Shown here: positions 55,009 through 64,000 of the stretch, piece by piece
Position numbering within the stretch: position 1 is the first letter of the stretch
Layout of the letters: every line of letters begins with the position of its first letter
From: Geomonas limicola
GTDB lineage: Bacteria; Desulfobacterota; Desulfuromonadia; Geobacterales; Geobacteraceae
Direction of reading: 5' to 3'
NCBI RefSeq assembly: GCF_014193675.1
Contig: NZ_BLXZ01000002.1
Span: 186,001-250,000, forward strand
DNA: 64,000 nt
The notes under the pieces: generated by a model
Database searches by the model: none
What the model was told of the DNA's origin: nothing
The model's input: only the letters and a program-made list of their open reading frames with translations
Position numbers and translations under genes: made by a program

Positions 55009-56667
55009 CTACTTTGCTTCGGTTGCCGGTGCTGCGGGAATGGGCGGATGACCTGCCGGCAGACCCTGTGCCGGAGCGGCTTCAGCCGGTGCTGCAGGAG
55101 CGGCCTCCGGTGCTGCCGGGGCGGCAACCGGGGCTGCAGCCGGGGCGGCCACGGTGTTCTGGGCCACCATTTTCTTGCCGCTTGCCAGGACGATCATCTT
55201 GTCAAGCGAAGGAGCCATGGTGTCGATGAAGGGGCGCGGGTAGACACCCATGAAGAAGATCAGGAAGACCAGCGGCAGCATGATGGCGATCTCGCGGGCA
55301 TTCAGGTCTTTCAGGTTCTGGTTCTTCGGGTTCTTCAATTCGCCGAACATCACCCTCTGGAACATCCAGAGCATGTAGACCGCGGAGAGGATGACGCCCG
55401 AGGTGGCGATGATGGCATAGACTTTCAGCGGGCCGTTGAAGGCGCCCAAGAGGACCAGGAACTCACCCACGAAGCCGTTGGTACCCGGCAGACCGATGGA
55501 GGAGAAGGTCACAATCATGAAGATGGTGGCGAAGATCGGCATCTGCTTCGCGAGACCGCCGAAGTCGGAGATCTGGCGGGTGTGACGCCGCTCGTAGATG
55601 AAGCCAACGATAAGGAACAATGCGCCGGTGGAAACGCCGTGGTTCAGCATCTGCAGCATGCCACCGGAGAGTCCCTGCTGGTTCAGGGCGAAGACGCCCA
55701 GCATGACGAAGCCCAGGTGGGCTACCGAGGAGTAGGCGACCAGTTTCTTGACGTCCTGCTGCACCATGGCGACCAGCGAGGCGTAGATGATGCCGATCAC
55801 GGACAGGGTCGCGATGAGCGGGGTGAACTGGGCGGTGGCATCCGGGAAGAGCGGCATCGCGAAGCGGACGAAACCGTAGGTACCCATTTTCAGCAGGACG
55901 GCTGCCAGGATGACGGAGCCGGCGGTCGGTGCCTCGGTGTGGGCATCCGGCAACCAGGTGTGCAACGGGAACATCGGGACCTTGATGGCGAAGGCCAGTG
56001 CGAAGGCCAGGAACATCCAGGTCTGGGTTGCCGGGTCGAGGTGCAGATCCCAGAAGCGCAGGATCGAGAAGTCGCCCTGGCCCCCCTTGAAGTAGAGGGC
56101 GATGAGCGCGATCAGCATGAGCAGCGAGCCGACCATGGTGTAGATGAAGAACTTGACCGCCGCGTAGATGCGGTTCTTGCCGCCGAAGATACCGATCATG
56201 AAGTACATCGGGATCAGCATCACTTCCCAGTAGATGTAGAAGAGGAAGAGGTCGAGGGCCACGAAGGCGCCGATCATACCGACTTCGAGGAGCAGGAGCA
56301 GGATCATGTACTCCTTCACCTTCTCTTCAACCGCAGTCCAGGTGGAGAGGATGGCGATCGGCATGATGAAGGTGGTCAGGATCACGAGCCAGAGGCTGAT
56401 ACCGTCGATCCCCACGTGGTAGCTCATCTGGAACGGACCAGCGGCGATCCAGGGCACCTTCTCGAGGAACTGGAACCCGCCCACGTCAGTGCCTGCGGCG
56501 TTGTAGCCGGAGATCAGGGGCAGCGAGGCGAGGAAGTTCACCACCGACACCGCCAAGGCAACGGTACGGAGCACGCCGTGGCTGTTCTTGTTCACAAAGA
56601 GGAGGACGAGCGCCCCAATCAGCGGTGTGAAGGTTAATATGCTCAGTAACGGTAGCGTCTGGCTCAT
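55009..56667 (-). CDS. nuoM: NADH-quinone oxidoreductase subunit M with Ala/Pro-rich tail
   Basis: A 552-residue antiporter-like subunit. Key residues: Glu in FYIYWEVMLIPMY, Lys in FAIKVPMFPLHTWLPDAHTEAP. After the last membrane helix (FMGVYPRPFID) a tail of about 50 residues is almost all Ala, Pro and Glu (AAPVAAPAAPEAAPAAPAEA-type). I know of no such tail in ordinary NuoM proteins. It would face outside the membrane core. AAAAGGAG precedes the start. Confidence 0.95.
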   Translation of the reverse strand: MSQTLPLLSILTFTPLIGALVLLFVNKNSHGVLRTVALAVSVVNFLASLPLISGYNAAGTDVGGFQFLEKVPWIAAGPFQMSYHVGIDGISLWLVILTTFIMPIAILSTWTAVEEKVKEYMILLLLLEVGMIGAFVALDLFLFYIYWEVMLIPMYFMIGIFGGKNRIYAAVKFFIYTMVGSLLMLIALIALYFKGGQGDFSILRFWDLHLDPATQTWMFLAFALAFAIKVPMFPLHTWLPDAHTEAPTAGSVILAAVLLKMGTYGFVRFAMPLFPDATAQFTPLIATLSVIGIIYASLVAMVQQDVKKLVAYSSVAHLGFVMLGVFALNQQGLSGGMLQMLNHGVSTGALFLIVGFIYERRHTRQISDFGGLAKQMPIFATIFMIVTFSSIGLPGTNGFVGEFLVLLGAFNGPLKVYAIIATSGVILSAVYMLWMFQRVMFGELKNPKNQNLKDLNAREIAIMLPLVFLIFFMGVYPRPFIDTMAPSLDKMIVLASGKKMVAQNTVAAPAAAPVAAPAAPEAAPAAPAEAAPAQGLPAGHPPIPAAPATEAK

Positions 56668-56777
56668 TTACTCTGCTCCTTTTACTTCAGGTCAAAATTG
56701 ACTTTTATCTCTTTACCGTGCCGCTTCGGATGGTATCCCTGCCTGTACCCACTTCTTCAGCGCTGCCAGCCGGGGCT

Positions 56778-56817
56778 GAATCCCCCCCCCTGCCCCCCCT
56801 TTTCCAAAGTGGGGGAG
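56778..56817. repeat. Dispersed C-rich hairpin element, copy 2
   Basis: Located in the 221-base gap between nuoL and nuoM. It matches copy 1 (53333-53368) over about 36 bases with extra C residues and one changed stem base. It may affect expression between the two genes. Confidence 0.6.
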
Positions 56818-56888
56818 CCGGCAGGAGTTTTTCGTTGTTGGGTTTAGGTTTTCCCTAGCCCCTCGTCCCCAGTCCCTAACCCCTGCTT

Positions 56889-58895
56889 TTAGCTGAACAG
56901 GTAGGCGGCCACGATCACCACCACGCCGAGGGTCATGGAGAAGGCGTAGTTGTGAACGAAGCCGGTCTGCACGTAGCGCAAGACGCCGGAGAAGCCCTTC
57001 ACGACTGCGGCCACACCGTTCACGCACCCGTCGACCACGACCACGTCGAACCCTTTCCAGAGGAAGTTGCCCAGGGCCTTGCAGGGATTCACGAAGGCGA
57101 AGTCGTAGATCTCGTCCATGTACCACTTGTTGTAGACCGCGCGGTGCAGTGCCGGGAAGGCGTTGGTGAAGGCGGCCGGAATGGTCGGCTTCACGATGTA
57201 GAGTGCGGCAGCCAGGCCGATGCCTGCGAAGGCGATGACCACGGAGACGCCCATGAGGCCCCACTCCATGGCGACGCTGTGTGCTTCGCCGTGGCCACCG
57301 GCGTGCTTCATGTACTCGGTGGAGTAGGCAAAGACCGGCTCAAGGTAGTGCTCCCACATGTTGGGGATGCCGCCCAGGGTTTCGCCGATGACTTTGGGGA
57401 TCCCGACATAGCCACCCACGATGGAGAGGCAGGCGAGGACGACCAGCGGCAGGGTGATGACCCAGGGAGACTCGTGCAGGTGGTGGAAGGCTTTCTCGGA
57501 GAGCCTGGTCTCGCCGAAGAAGGTCATGAAGACCAGGCGGAACATGTAGAAGGCGGTCAGGAACGCGGCGCAGGCGCCGAAGCCCCACAGGATGATGTTC
57601 ATTTCACCGTGGTGCGGGTTAGAGAAGGCCTGCCAGAGGATCTCGTCCTTGGAGAAGAAGCCGGCCAGACCGGGGACACCGGCGATGGCCAGGGTCGCGA
57701 TCAGGAAGGTCGCGAAGGTGATGGGCATCTTGGCCTTGAGGCCCCCCATGTTGCGCATGTCCTGCGGGTCCGCGTCGGAGTGCTCGTGGTGCAGGGCGTG
57801 GTGCATGGCGTGGATGACCGAGCCGGAACCAAGGAACAGGCAGGCCTTGAAGAAGGCGTGGGTCATCAGGTGGAAGATACCGGCGCCGAAGGCCCCGACA
57901 CCCATGGCCAGGAACATGTACCCCAGCTGGGAGACCGTCGAGTACGCGAGGACGCGCTTGATGTCGTTCTGGGCGGTACCGATGGTCGCGGCGAAGAGCG
58001 CGGTGGCGGCGCCGACGCAGGCGACGACCAGGAGCGCGGTCGGCGATTTGATGAACATGAAGTTCATGCGGCCGATCATGTAGACACCGGCGGTGACCAT
58101 GGTGGCCGCGTGGATGAGGGCGGAAACCGGGGTCGGACCTTCCATCGCGTCCGGGAGCCAGGTGTACAGCGGGATCTGGGCAGATTTACCGGTAGCGCCC
58201 AGGAAGAAGCAGAGGCAGATGACGGTGGTCACCCCGCCAACCGGCATCAGCTCGGCGTGGGAGGCGAGTTCCCGGAAGTTGATGGTCCAGATGTTGTGGG
58301 TGCCGCCCAGGTACCAGAACATGGTGAAGAGCCCCAGGAGGAAGCCGAAGTCCCCCACCCTGTTCATCACGAACGCCTTCTTGCCGGCATCGCCCGCGCT
58401 CTTCTTGTGGAAGTAGTAGCCGATCAGCAGGTAGGAGCAGAGGCCCACGCCTTCCCAGCCGACGAACATGAGGAGCAGGTTGTTGCCCGACACCAGGCAG
58501 AGCATCGAGAAGGTAAAGAGGTTCAGGTAGCAGAAGTAGCGGTAGAACCCTTCCTCACCGTGCATGTAGCCGATGGAGTAGAGATGGATGAGGAAACCAA
58601 CCCCGGTGACCACCATGAGCATCACGCAGGAGAGCGGATCGATCAAGAAGCCGATGTCGGCCTTGAACTGTCCGGACTGGATCCAGGTGAAGATGGTCTT
58701 CTCGAAGTGCCGCTCTTCGCCCGGCAGGCTCAGCAGCTGCATCAGGATGCCACAGGCCACGAAGAACGAGCAGAGAACCGAGCCGGCTGCGATACCACCG
58801 ATGACCGTTTCGTTCTTGATCTTCTTCCCGAACAGGCCGTTGATGACTGAACCGATGAGAGGGCACAGTGGGATCAACCATACTAAATCAAACAT
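56889..58895 (-). CDS. nuoL: NADH-quinone oxidoreductase subunit L
   Basis: A 668-residue antiporter-like subunit of complex I. Conserved: MFVGWEGVGLCSYLLIG with the Glu, GATGKSAQIPLYTWLPDAMEGPTPVSA with the Lys, and the long C-terminal region that forms the lateral helix. AAAGGAG precedes ATG 58895. Followed by a 221-base gap with a C-rich repeat before nuoM, the only large gap in the operon. Confidence 0.96.
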   Translation of the reverse strand: MFDLVWLIPLCPLIGSVINGLFGKKIKNETVIGGIAAGSVLCSFFVACGILMQLLSLPGEERHFEKTIFTWIQSGQFKADIGFLIDPLSCVMLMVVTGVGFLIHLYSIGYMHGEEGFYRYFCYLNLFTFSMLCLVSGNNLLLMFVGWEGVGLCSYLLIGYYFHKKSAGDAGKKAFVMNRVGDFGFLLGLFTMFWYLGGTHNIWTINFRELASHAELMPVGGVTTVICLCFFLGATGKSAQIPLYTWLPDAMEGPTPVSALIHAATMVTAGVYMIGRMNFMFIKSPTALLVVACVGAATALFAATIGTAQNDIKRVLAYSTVSQLGYMFLAMGVGAFGAGIFHLMTHAFFKACLFLGSGSVIHAMHHALHHEHSDADPQDMRNMGGLKAKMPITFATFLIATLAIAGVPGLAGFFSKDEILWQAFSNPHHGEMNIILWGFGACAAFLTAFYMFRLVFMTFFGETRLSEKAFHHLHESPWVITLPLVVLACLSIVGGYVGIPKVIGETLGGIPNMWEHYLEPVFAYSTEYMKHAGGHGEAHSVAMEWGLMGVSVVIAFAGIGLAAALYIVKPTIPAAFTNAFPALHRAVYNKWYMDEIYDFAFVNPCKALGNFLWKGFDVVVVDGCVNGVAAVVKGFSGVLRYVQTGFVHNYAFSMTLGVVVIVAAYLFS

Positions 58896-58952
58896 CCCTG
58901 ACTCCTTTATTCTGAAGTTCTGATCTGAAAATGCGTAGGGTTCGAGCGACTC

Positions 58953-59255
58953 TTACAGCTTCATCATGTTGATGTCTTCGACGTCGATGGACTCGCGGTT
59001 CTTGTAGAAGGCGATCATCAGCGCAAGACCCACGGCCGCCTCGGCAGCCGCCACCGTCATGATGAAGAAGACGAAGACCTGGCCGTCGATGTTGCCCAGG
59101 TAGCGCGAGAAGGCCACCAGGGTCAGGTTGACCGCGTTCAGCATCATCTCGACGCACATGAAGATGACGATGGCGTTTCTCCGGGTCAGCACGCCGATGG
59201 TGCCGATGGAGAAGAGAATTGCCGAAAGTACCAGGTAGTTTTCTAAGGCTAGCAT
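58953..59255 (-). CDS. nuoK: NADH-quinone oxidoreductase subunit K
   Basis: A 100-residue subunit with three membrane helices. The two conserved membrane Glu residues are visible in [14 protein letters not shown] and [20 protein letters not shown] upstream of ATG 59255. Twenty-five bases after nuoJ. Confidence 0.95.
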   Translation of the reverse strand: MLALENYLVLSAILFSIGTIGVLTRRNAIVIFMCVEMMLNAVNLTLVAFSRYLGNIDGQVFVFFIMTVAAAEAAVGLALMIAFYKNRESIDVEDINMMKL

Positions 59256-59280
59256 GTCAACACCCCTTCAAATGCGGTAG

Positions 59281-59784
59281 TTAGATTCTCTTTTTGGCCA
59301 GGATGACGGCACCGATGATCGCCACCAACAGCAGGATCGAGGTCACCTCGAAGGGCAAGAGGAAGTCGGTGAAGAGCGCCTTGCCGATGATCTCGATGTG
59401 CCCGGTCTTGGCGATCGACTGCGGGCTCATGCTCCCGGTGGCACCGGTCAGCGAACCCTTCAGGAGGAACCAGACGGTCAGGAACATGGAGAAGATCCCG
59501 ATTGCCGAACCGGCCAGCACCGCGTGGGTGTTGGGCTTCACCGTCTCCGCCTTCACGTTCAAGAGCATGATGACGAAGATGATGAGGACCATGATGGCGC
59601 CGGCGTAGACGATCACCTGGGTCACCGCCATGAAGGGGGCATCCAGCATGACGTAGAAGGTCGCCAGGCAGAAGAAGGTCATCACCAGCGACAGGGCGCT
59701 GTTGATCGGGTTCTTGCAGGTGATCACCAGGAGACTGCAAATTACGGCTACCGCAGCCACGACGAAGAAGAAGATCGATTCCAT
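59281..59784 (-). CDS. nuoJ: NADH-quinone oxidoreductase subunit J
   Basis: A 167-residue membrane subunit with five helices; the pattern VTQVIVYAGAIMVLIIFVIML is the conserved third helix. AAAGGAG precedes ATG 59784, ten bases after nuoI. Confidence 0.95.
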   Translation of the reverse strand: MESIFFFVVAAVAVICSLLVITCKNPINSALSLVMTFFCLATFYVMLDAPFMAVTQVIVYAGAIMVLIIFVIMLLNVKAETVKPNTHAVLAGSAIGIFSMFLTVWFLLKGSLTGATGSMSPQSIAKTGHIEIIGKALFTDFLLPFEVTSILLLVAIIGAVILAKKRI

Positions 59785-59794
59785 TGCTGCTCCT

Positions 59795-60193
59795 TTATTT
59801 CTTTTCTAAGAGTCGCTCTTTGGTAAAGGTGAAGTCGCCCCTGGTGTAGTTGGCCAGTTCGAAGGTCTCGCTCATGCGGATTGCATCGACCGGGCAGGCC
59901 TCGACGCAGTAGCCGCAGAAGATGCAGCGCAGCATGTCGATCTCGTACTTGGCCGCGAACTTGTCGTGCTTGGCGTCCTCGCCCGCCTCGACCGTGATGC
60001 ACTTGGCAGGGCAGACGGTGGGGCAGAGGTAGCAGGCCACGCACTTGGCGCGGTCGTGCGACACGTTCAGGACGTGCAGGCCGCGGAAGTTGGGCTTGAT
60101 GGCCGGCCGCTCGGTCGGGTACTGCAGCGTGACCGGCTTTTTGAACATGTGGCTGAAAGTTATCTGAAGACCTTTTAAGAGCGGCATTATCAT
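59795..60193 (-). CDS. nuoI: NADH-quinone oxidoreductase subunit I
   Basis: A 132-residue ferredoxin-like subunit with two [4Fe-4S] motifs, CVACYLCPTVCP and CIFCGYCVEACP, which carry electrons toward the quinone site. Two nearby ATGs (60193 and two codons on) are both possible. Forty-eight bases after nuoH. Confidence 0.95.
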   Translation of the reverse strand: MIMPLLKGLQITFSHMFKKPVTLQYPTERPAIKPNFRGLHVLNVSHDRAKCVACYLCPTVCPAKCITVEAGEDAKHDKFAAKYEIDMLRCIFCGYCVEACPVDAIRMSETFELANYTRGDFTFTKERLLEKK

Positions 60194-60241
60194 TGTGCGG
60201 TACCTCGCCTTAAAGTAAGTAGTGCGCTTATGAAGCTTCTT

Positions 60242-61291
60242 CTAGAACTGCGTGACTGCGATCCAGATGCCGGTTCCCACGATGTTCAGGAGGGTGATCG
60301 GCAGGAACACCTTCCAGCCCAGGTGCATGAGCTGGTCGTAGCGGTAACGCGGGTAGGTGGCGCGGATCCACATGCAGACGAAGATCAGGAAGTAGACCTT
60401 GGCCACGAACCAGAACCAGCCGGGGAGGAATGCCGGGCCGTGCCAGCCACCCAGGAACAGGGTGGTGGTGACCGCGCAGACCGTTACCATGTTGGCGTAT
60501 TCAGCCATGAAGAACATCGCGTACTTCATGGAGGAGTACTCGGTGATGAAGCCGGAAACCAGCTCCGTCTCGGCCTCAGGAAGGTCGAACGGGGTACGGT
60601 TGATCTCGGCCAGGGAGCAGATGAAGAAGATCACGAAGGCGATCGGCTGCTTGAAGACGTACCAGGCGCCGTCGGCCTGGGCCGCCACGATCTGGTGCAG
60701 CGAGAGGGAACCTGAGAGCATGAAGACCGCGATGATCGCGAGGCCCGCGGAGAGCTCGTAGGAGATCATCTGTGCCGCGGAGCGCAAACCGCCCAAGAGC
60801 GAGTACTTGGAGTTGGAAGACCACCCCGCCAGGACCACCCCGTAGACACCCAGGGATGCCATGGCCAGGATGTAGAGGACGCCGACGTTGATGTCGAAGA
60901 CCTGGGCGCCGGCCTGGTCGTAGTAGGCCGCGATCTGCAGCGGCACCTTGTAGCCGAACACCTCGATCGTGCCGCCGAAGGGGATGACGGCGAAGGAGAT
61001 GAAGGCCGGGATGAGCGCCACCAGGGGGGCTAACAGGAAGGCGAACTTGCTCGCCTGGTCCGGAATGATCTCTTCCTTAAAGAAGAGCTTCACCCCGTCG
61101 GCGATCGGCTGCAGCAGGCCATGCCAGCCCGTCCGCATGGGTCCCAGGCGTACCTGCATGTGACCGATGATCTTCCTCTCCGCGTAAGTGGCGTAGGCCA
61201 CGGTCAGCAGGACAAAGACAAAGGCTACGAGCACCTTGGCAACCATGGCTATATAGTACGCGACCGGCAGTCCTAAGATTAGCGTATCCAT
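60242..61291 (-). CDS. nuoH: NADH-quinone oxidoreductase subunit H
   Basis: A 349-residue membrane subunit with eight helices that forms part of the quinone chamber. Signatures: PFDLPEAETELVSGF with conserved Glu residues, and RATYPRYRYDQLM near the C-terminus. The ribosome site is weak. It lies 89 bases after nuoG. Confidence 0.95.
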   Translation of the reverse strand: MDTLILGLPVAYYIAMVAKVLVAFVFVLLTVAYATYAERKIIGHMQVRLGPMRTGWHGLLQPIADGVKLFFKEEIIPDQASKFAFLLAPLVALIPAFISFAVIPFGGTIEVFGYKVPLQIAAYYDQAGAQVFDINVGVLYILAMASLGVYGVVLAGWSSNSKYSLLGGLRSAAQMISYELSAGLAIIAVFMLSGSLSLHQIVAAQADGAWYVFKQPIAFVIFFICSLAEINRTPFDLPEAETELVSGFITEYSSMKYAMFFMAEYANMVTVCAVTTTLFLGGWHGPAFLPGWFWFVAKVYFLIFVCMWIRATYPRYRYDQLMHLGWKVFLPITLLNIVGTGIWIAVTQF

Positions 61292-61380
61292 CTGATAGTC
61301 TTCCCCTCTAGTGTGAAATTAACGAACCAGGTTAAGGGTGGGGTTGAGGCCTGTCGAGCTCCTCAACCCTCCCGTTATTT

Positions 61381-63855
61381 CTATTTCCCCACGGTAACCC
61401 AGGTTACCGGCTTGCCGTCGGTGACCGCGTTGATGCTCCCCTCGCCGAAGTGGTAGGGGGCGAACACCACCCCCTGCGGCATCCGGTAGCCGACCTTGGC
61501 GGTGACACTCACCGACCCGGTCTCGCTCTTCACGGTGATGGCGTCGCCGTCCTCGATCTTCAGGACCTTGGCGTCGGCCGCGGAGAGCTCGGCGTAGGCG
61601 TTGGGGCAGACCAGCATCGGGCCCTCGCCGAAGCGGGACATGGTACCGGAGTGGTAGAGAGCGCTGCCGGTGACCAGTGCCAGCTTGCCGGCAACCGGTG
61701 CGCTGGCCGGTGCGGCGACCGGGACCAGTTTGGCGGAGGGAGCCACCGGGAGGAGTTTCCCTTCGTCGCCGAGCGCTGTCTGGGAAAGCCCTGCGTAGGC
61801 CGGGACGCTCGCCGCGATCTCGGCGAAGAGTTCGTTCTGGTTGGCGTACGTCTGGCCGCCCAGCGAGGCGTTCAGGGTGTTCAGGATGTCGAAGTCGCTC
61901 TTGGCGAGACCGACCGGCTTCACGGCCTGCTTCACCTGCTGGACTTTTCTCCCCACGCTGGTGAAGGTACCGGACTTCTCGGCGAAGGAGACCGCCGGGA
62001 GTACCACGTCGGCAAGCTGCGCCGTCTCGGTGAGGAAGAGGTCGGCCACTACCAGGAACTCCACCGCGTCGAGCGCCTTTTCGACCTTGGCGCGGTTCGG
62101 GTAGGAGACCACCGGGTTCTCGCCGGCCACGAACAGGGTCTTTACCTGGCCGCTCACGCAGGCGTCGATGATGGCGCTGCCGTTGAGGCCGCTCCCCTTC
62201 GGGTGGATCCCGAGGTCGGCAGCCCCTTGGCTGTTGTTCTTCTCACCCATGACCAGGAGGCCGGAGCCTTCCTTGCCGTACTTGCCGGTCAGGATGGCGA
62301 GGTTCGCGCAGGCTTGGGCAAGTGCCGCGTTGTGGCCGGGGTAACCCAGACCGATCGGGAGCAGGATGAGCGCCTTCTCGGCGGCAGCGTAATCCTTGGC
62401 GAGCTTGGTGATCTCGTCGGCGGAGACGCCGGTTGCTGCGGCCGCCTTCTCGACGCTCACCTCGGCGAGTGCCGCCTTCAGTTCAGCAAGCCCCGGAGCT
62501 GCGGCATCGGCCAGACCCGCGTCGACAATCACCTTGGCGAGCGCGTTCAGCAGCAGGATCTCGCTCCCCGGGGTGTGCACGGTAGTCTGGGCGCCCGGCA
62601 GTTTGCCGAGCTTGCCGCGCTTGTCGGAGACGATCCGGAGATCCACCCCTTTGCGCTTCACGCCCAGGTTGATCTCGAAGCCGATGACCGGGTGGGTCTC
62701 GTAGGCGTCGGTCTTGATCACCAGGAGGAGGTTGGTCTTCTGGACGTCCAGGATCTCGGAGGGGGAGGCCACGGTGCCGAAGGAGGCCTTGAGCCCTTCG
62801 GTAAGCGCCGCGTGGGCGAAGCCGGCCGAGTGGTCGATGTTGTCGCTTCCCAGGGTGCCGCGGAAGAGTTTCTCGAACAGGAAGAGCTCTTCGTTGGTCA
62901 GGTGGGCGGTGGAGAGCGCGGCGAGGGAAGCCGGGGCGGCCTTGGCGGCGGCGAGCCGCTCGGTCACCAGGGCAAGTGCCTCGTCCCAGCTCGACTCGAC
63001 CAGCTTCCCGTTTTTACGGATGAGCGGGGTGGTGAGCCGCTTGTCAGAGTTGACGAACTGGTAGGCGAAGCGGCCGCGGTGGCAGAGCTGGCCGTTGTGG
63101 AACCCCTGGTCCTCGTCGTAGACGGTGGTTAAGACCTTGTTGTCCTTGCACCCCAGGGTGAGCTGGCAGCCGGTCCCGCAGTAGGAGCAGACCGTCTTCA
63201 CCTTGGAGAGTGCCCACCAGCGCGCCTGGAACTTGAAGGGGCGCGAGATGAGTGCGCCGACCGGGCAGACCGAGACGCAGGAGCCGCAGAACTCGCAGTT
63301 CAGGGGGCCGTCGAACTCGGTGCCGATCTTCGCCTCGAGGCCGCGGTTGATGACCGAGTAGGCGCCGTAGCTTACGATTTCGTCGCAGATGCGCGCACAC
63401 TTGCCGCAGAGGATGCAGCGGTTCATGTCGCGCTCGATGATCGGGTTGACGTAGTCGATCTCGTGGTTGAACTTCTCGTCCACGAACTGGTTGCAGTTGA
63501 CCTTGTACTCGTAGGTGAGGTTCTGCAGGTCGCAGTCGCCCGCCGCATCGCACACCGGGCAGTCGATCGGGTGCTTGAGGAGCAGAAGTTCCAGCACCAG
63601 CTTCCTCGCCTTGATGATCTCGTCGTTGGAGGTCCGGACGATCATCCCCTCGGTGACCGGGGTGGTGCAGGCCGGGATCAGCCTCCCCTTCATCTGCTCC
63701 ACCTCGACCAGGCACATGCGGCAGCCGCCGAACGGGTGCAGTTTCTTGTCATGGCACAGGATGGGGATCTTGATCCCCGCCGACTTGGCGGCGTCGTAAA
63801 TGGTCGCGTCCTTGGGTACCGTTACCTGCTTGTTGTCTACTGTAAGATTTACCAT
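61381..63855 (-). CDS. nuoG: NADH-quinone oxidoreductase subunit G
   Basis: An 824-residue iron-sulfur subunit. N-terminal [2Fe-2S] ligands lie in CHDKKLHPFGGCRMC, followed by the His/Cys cluster HPIDCPVCDAAGDC. Two [4Fe-4S] motifs follow, CILCGKCARIC and CEFCGSCVSVCP. VCSYCGTGCQLTLGC is the extra cluster found in the formate-dehydrogenase-like half. The C-terminal ~550 residues have a molybdopterin oxidoreductase fold with no metal site expected. GAGG precedes ATG 63855. Confidence 0.95.
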   Translation of the reverse strand: MVNLTVDNKQVTVPKDATIYDAAKSAGIKIPILCHDKKLHPFGGCRMCLVEVEQMKGRLIPACTTPVTEGMIVRTSNDEIIKARKLVLELLLLKHPIDCPVCDAAGDCDLQNLTYEYKVNCNQFVDEKFNHEIDYVNPIIERDMNRCILCGKCARICDEIVSYGAYSVINRGLEAKIGTEFDGPLNCEFCGSCVSVCPVGALISRPFKFQARWWALSKVKTVCSYCGTGCQLTLGCKDNKVLTTVYDEDQGFHNGQLCHRGRFAYQFVNSDKRLTTPLIRKNGKLVESSWDEALALVTERLAAAKAAPASLAALSTAHLTNEELFLFEKLFRGTLGSDNIDHSAGFAHAALTEGLKASFGTVASPSEILDVQKTNLLLVIKTDAYETHPVIGFEINLGVKRKGVDLRIVSDKRGKLGKLPGAQTTVHTPGSEILLLNALAKVIVDAGLADAAAPGLAELKAALAEVSVEKAAAATGVSADEITKLAKDYAAAEKALILLPIGLGYPGHNAALAQACANLAILTGKYGKEGSGLLVMGEKNNSQGAADLGIHPKGSGLNGSAIIDACVSGQVKTLFVAGENPVVSYPNRAKVEKALDAVEFLVVADLFLTETAQLADVVLPAVSFAEKSGTFTSVGRKVQQVKQAVKPVGLAKSDFDILNTLNASLGGQTYANQNELFAEIAASVPAYAGLSQTALGDEGKLLPVAPSAKLVPVAAPASAPVAGKLALVTGSALYHSGTMSRFGEGPMLVCPNAYAELSAADAKVLKIEDGDAITVKSETGSVSVTAKVGYRMPQGVVFAPYHFGEGSINAVTDGKPVTWVTVGK

Positions 63856-63914
63856 CTCGACCTCAGTCTCCGTGGGAATCAGGAACCAGTTTTAACTTCT
63901 AAGTTCTCCGGCTG

Positions 63915-64000
63915 TTATTCAATGGCCATGAAGCGGCAGGCGTCGTAGCAGGACTTGCACTTGGTGCACTTCTCCTGCACCAGGGTCGCCACTTGCCCCT
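63915..64000 (-). CDS. nuoF: C-terminal end of the upstream nuo subunit, probably NuoF (partial)
   Basis: The minus strand is open from the window edge to a TAA at 63915-63917. The last 27 residues include KCTKCKSCYDACRF, a CxxCxxCxxxC ferredoxin-like motif, as in extended NuoF proteins. It lies 59 bases before nuoG. Identity is inferred from gene order. Confidence 0.65.
   Translation of the reverse strand, partial: GQVATLVQEKCTKCKSCYDACRFMAIE

Noticed and set aside
56952..58850. 632-codon plus-strand frame opposite nuoL
   Set aside because: Antisense shadow of a conserved gene; composition (Glu/His/Asp/Val) is typical of GC-skewed mirror frames.

Overview
The window looks like a chromosomal segment from a delta-proteobacterial metal reducer of the Geobacter/Geomonas/Citrifermentans kind. 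That is my inference, with no database check. It rests on high GC content, dense chemoreceptors and two-component genes, an Mvh-type NiFe hydrogenase with an HdrA-like flavoprotein, small c-type cytochrome and hemerythrin genes, and a complete-looking nuo operon.

Layout. 1-11.5 kb holds the end of a fibronectin type III protein and then short housekeeping or stress genes: a BioD/DRTGG-type ATPase, a Nudix hydrolase, periplasmic Cu,Zn superoxide dismutase, an FMN reductase, a TfoX-like protein, a glutaredoxin-like lipoprotein and a GNAT protein. It also holds a three-gene cell-wall cluster: a degenerate L,D-transpeptidase-like protein, an active L,D-transpeptidase and a Tat-exported DUF882 protein. 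11.7-33.6 kb is a signalling island: five chemoreceptors, three histidine kinases, a CheY-like regulator, a receiver-GGDEF protein with a ruined GGDEF signature, and a hemerythrin lacking two iron ligands. 33.8-35.8 kb is a DUF5666/TIGR03118 lipoprotein.

36.3-40.8 kb is the most interesting part: a four-gene operon encoding an SGNH/DltD-like transferase, an acetyl-CoA-synthetase-like AMP ligase, a dedicated acyl carrier protein and an MBOAT acyltransferase whose last six residues are FLYFQF. Read together they form a complete chain that would activate an acyl group, load it on a carrier, move it across the membrane and place it on an envelope polymer. This resembles the Gram-positive Dlt pathway but uses an Acs-type ligase in a Gram-negative.

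41.2-45.4 kb holds a double-kinase hybrid histidine kinase, its overlapping response regulator and an unrecognised helical protein. 45.7-52.5 kb, minus strand, is a tightly coupled seven-gene operon: chemoreceptor, MvhG, MvhA, maturation protease, HdrA-like protein, MvhD and a TusA-like protein. The chemoreceptor as first gene suggests hydrogen or redox taxis. Next to it lies a decayed copy of the helical protein gene from 44.6 kb. From 53.5 kb to the end, minus strand, is nuoF(partial)-G-H-I-J-K-L-M-N, proton-pumping NADH:quinone oxidoreductase, with two copies of a C-rich hairpin element nearby.

No tRNA, rRNA, CRISPR array, transposase or integrase was seen.
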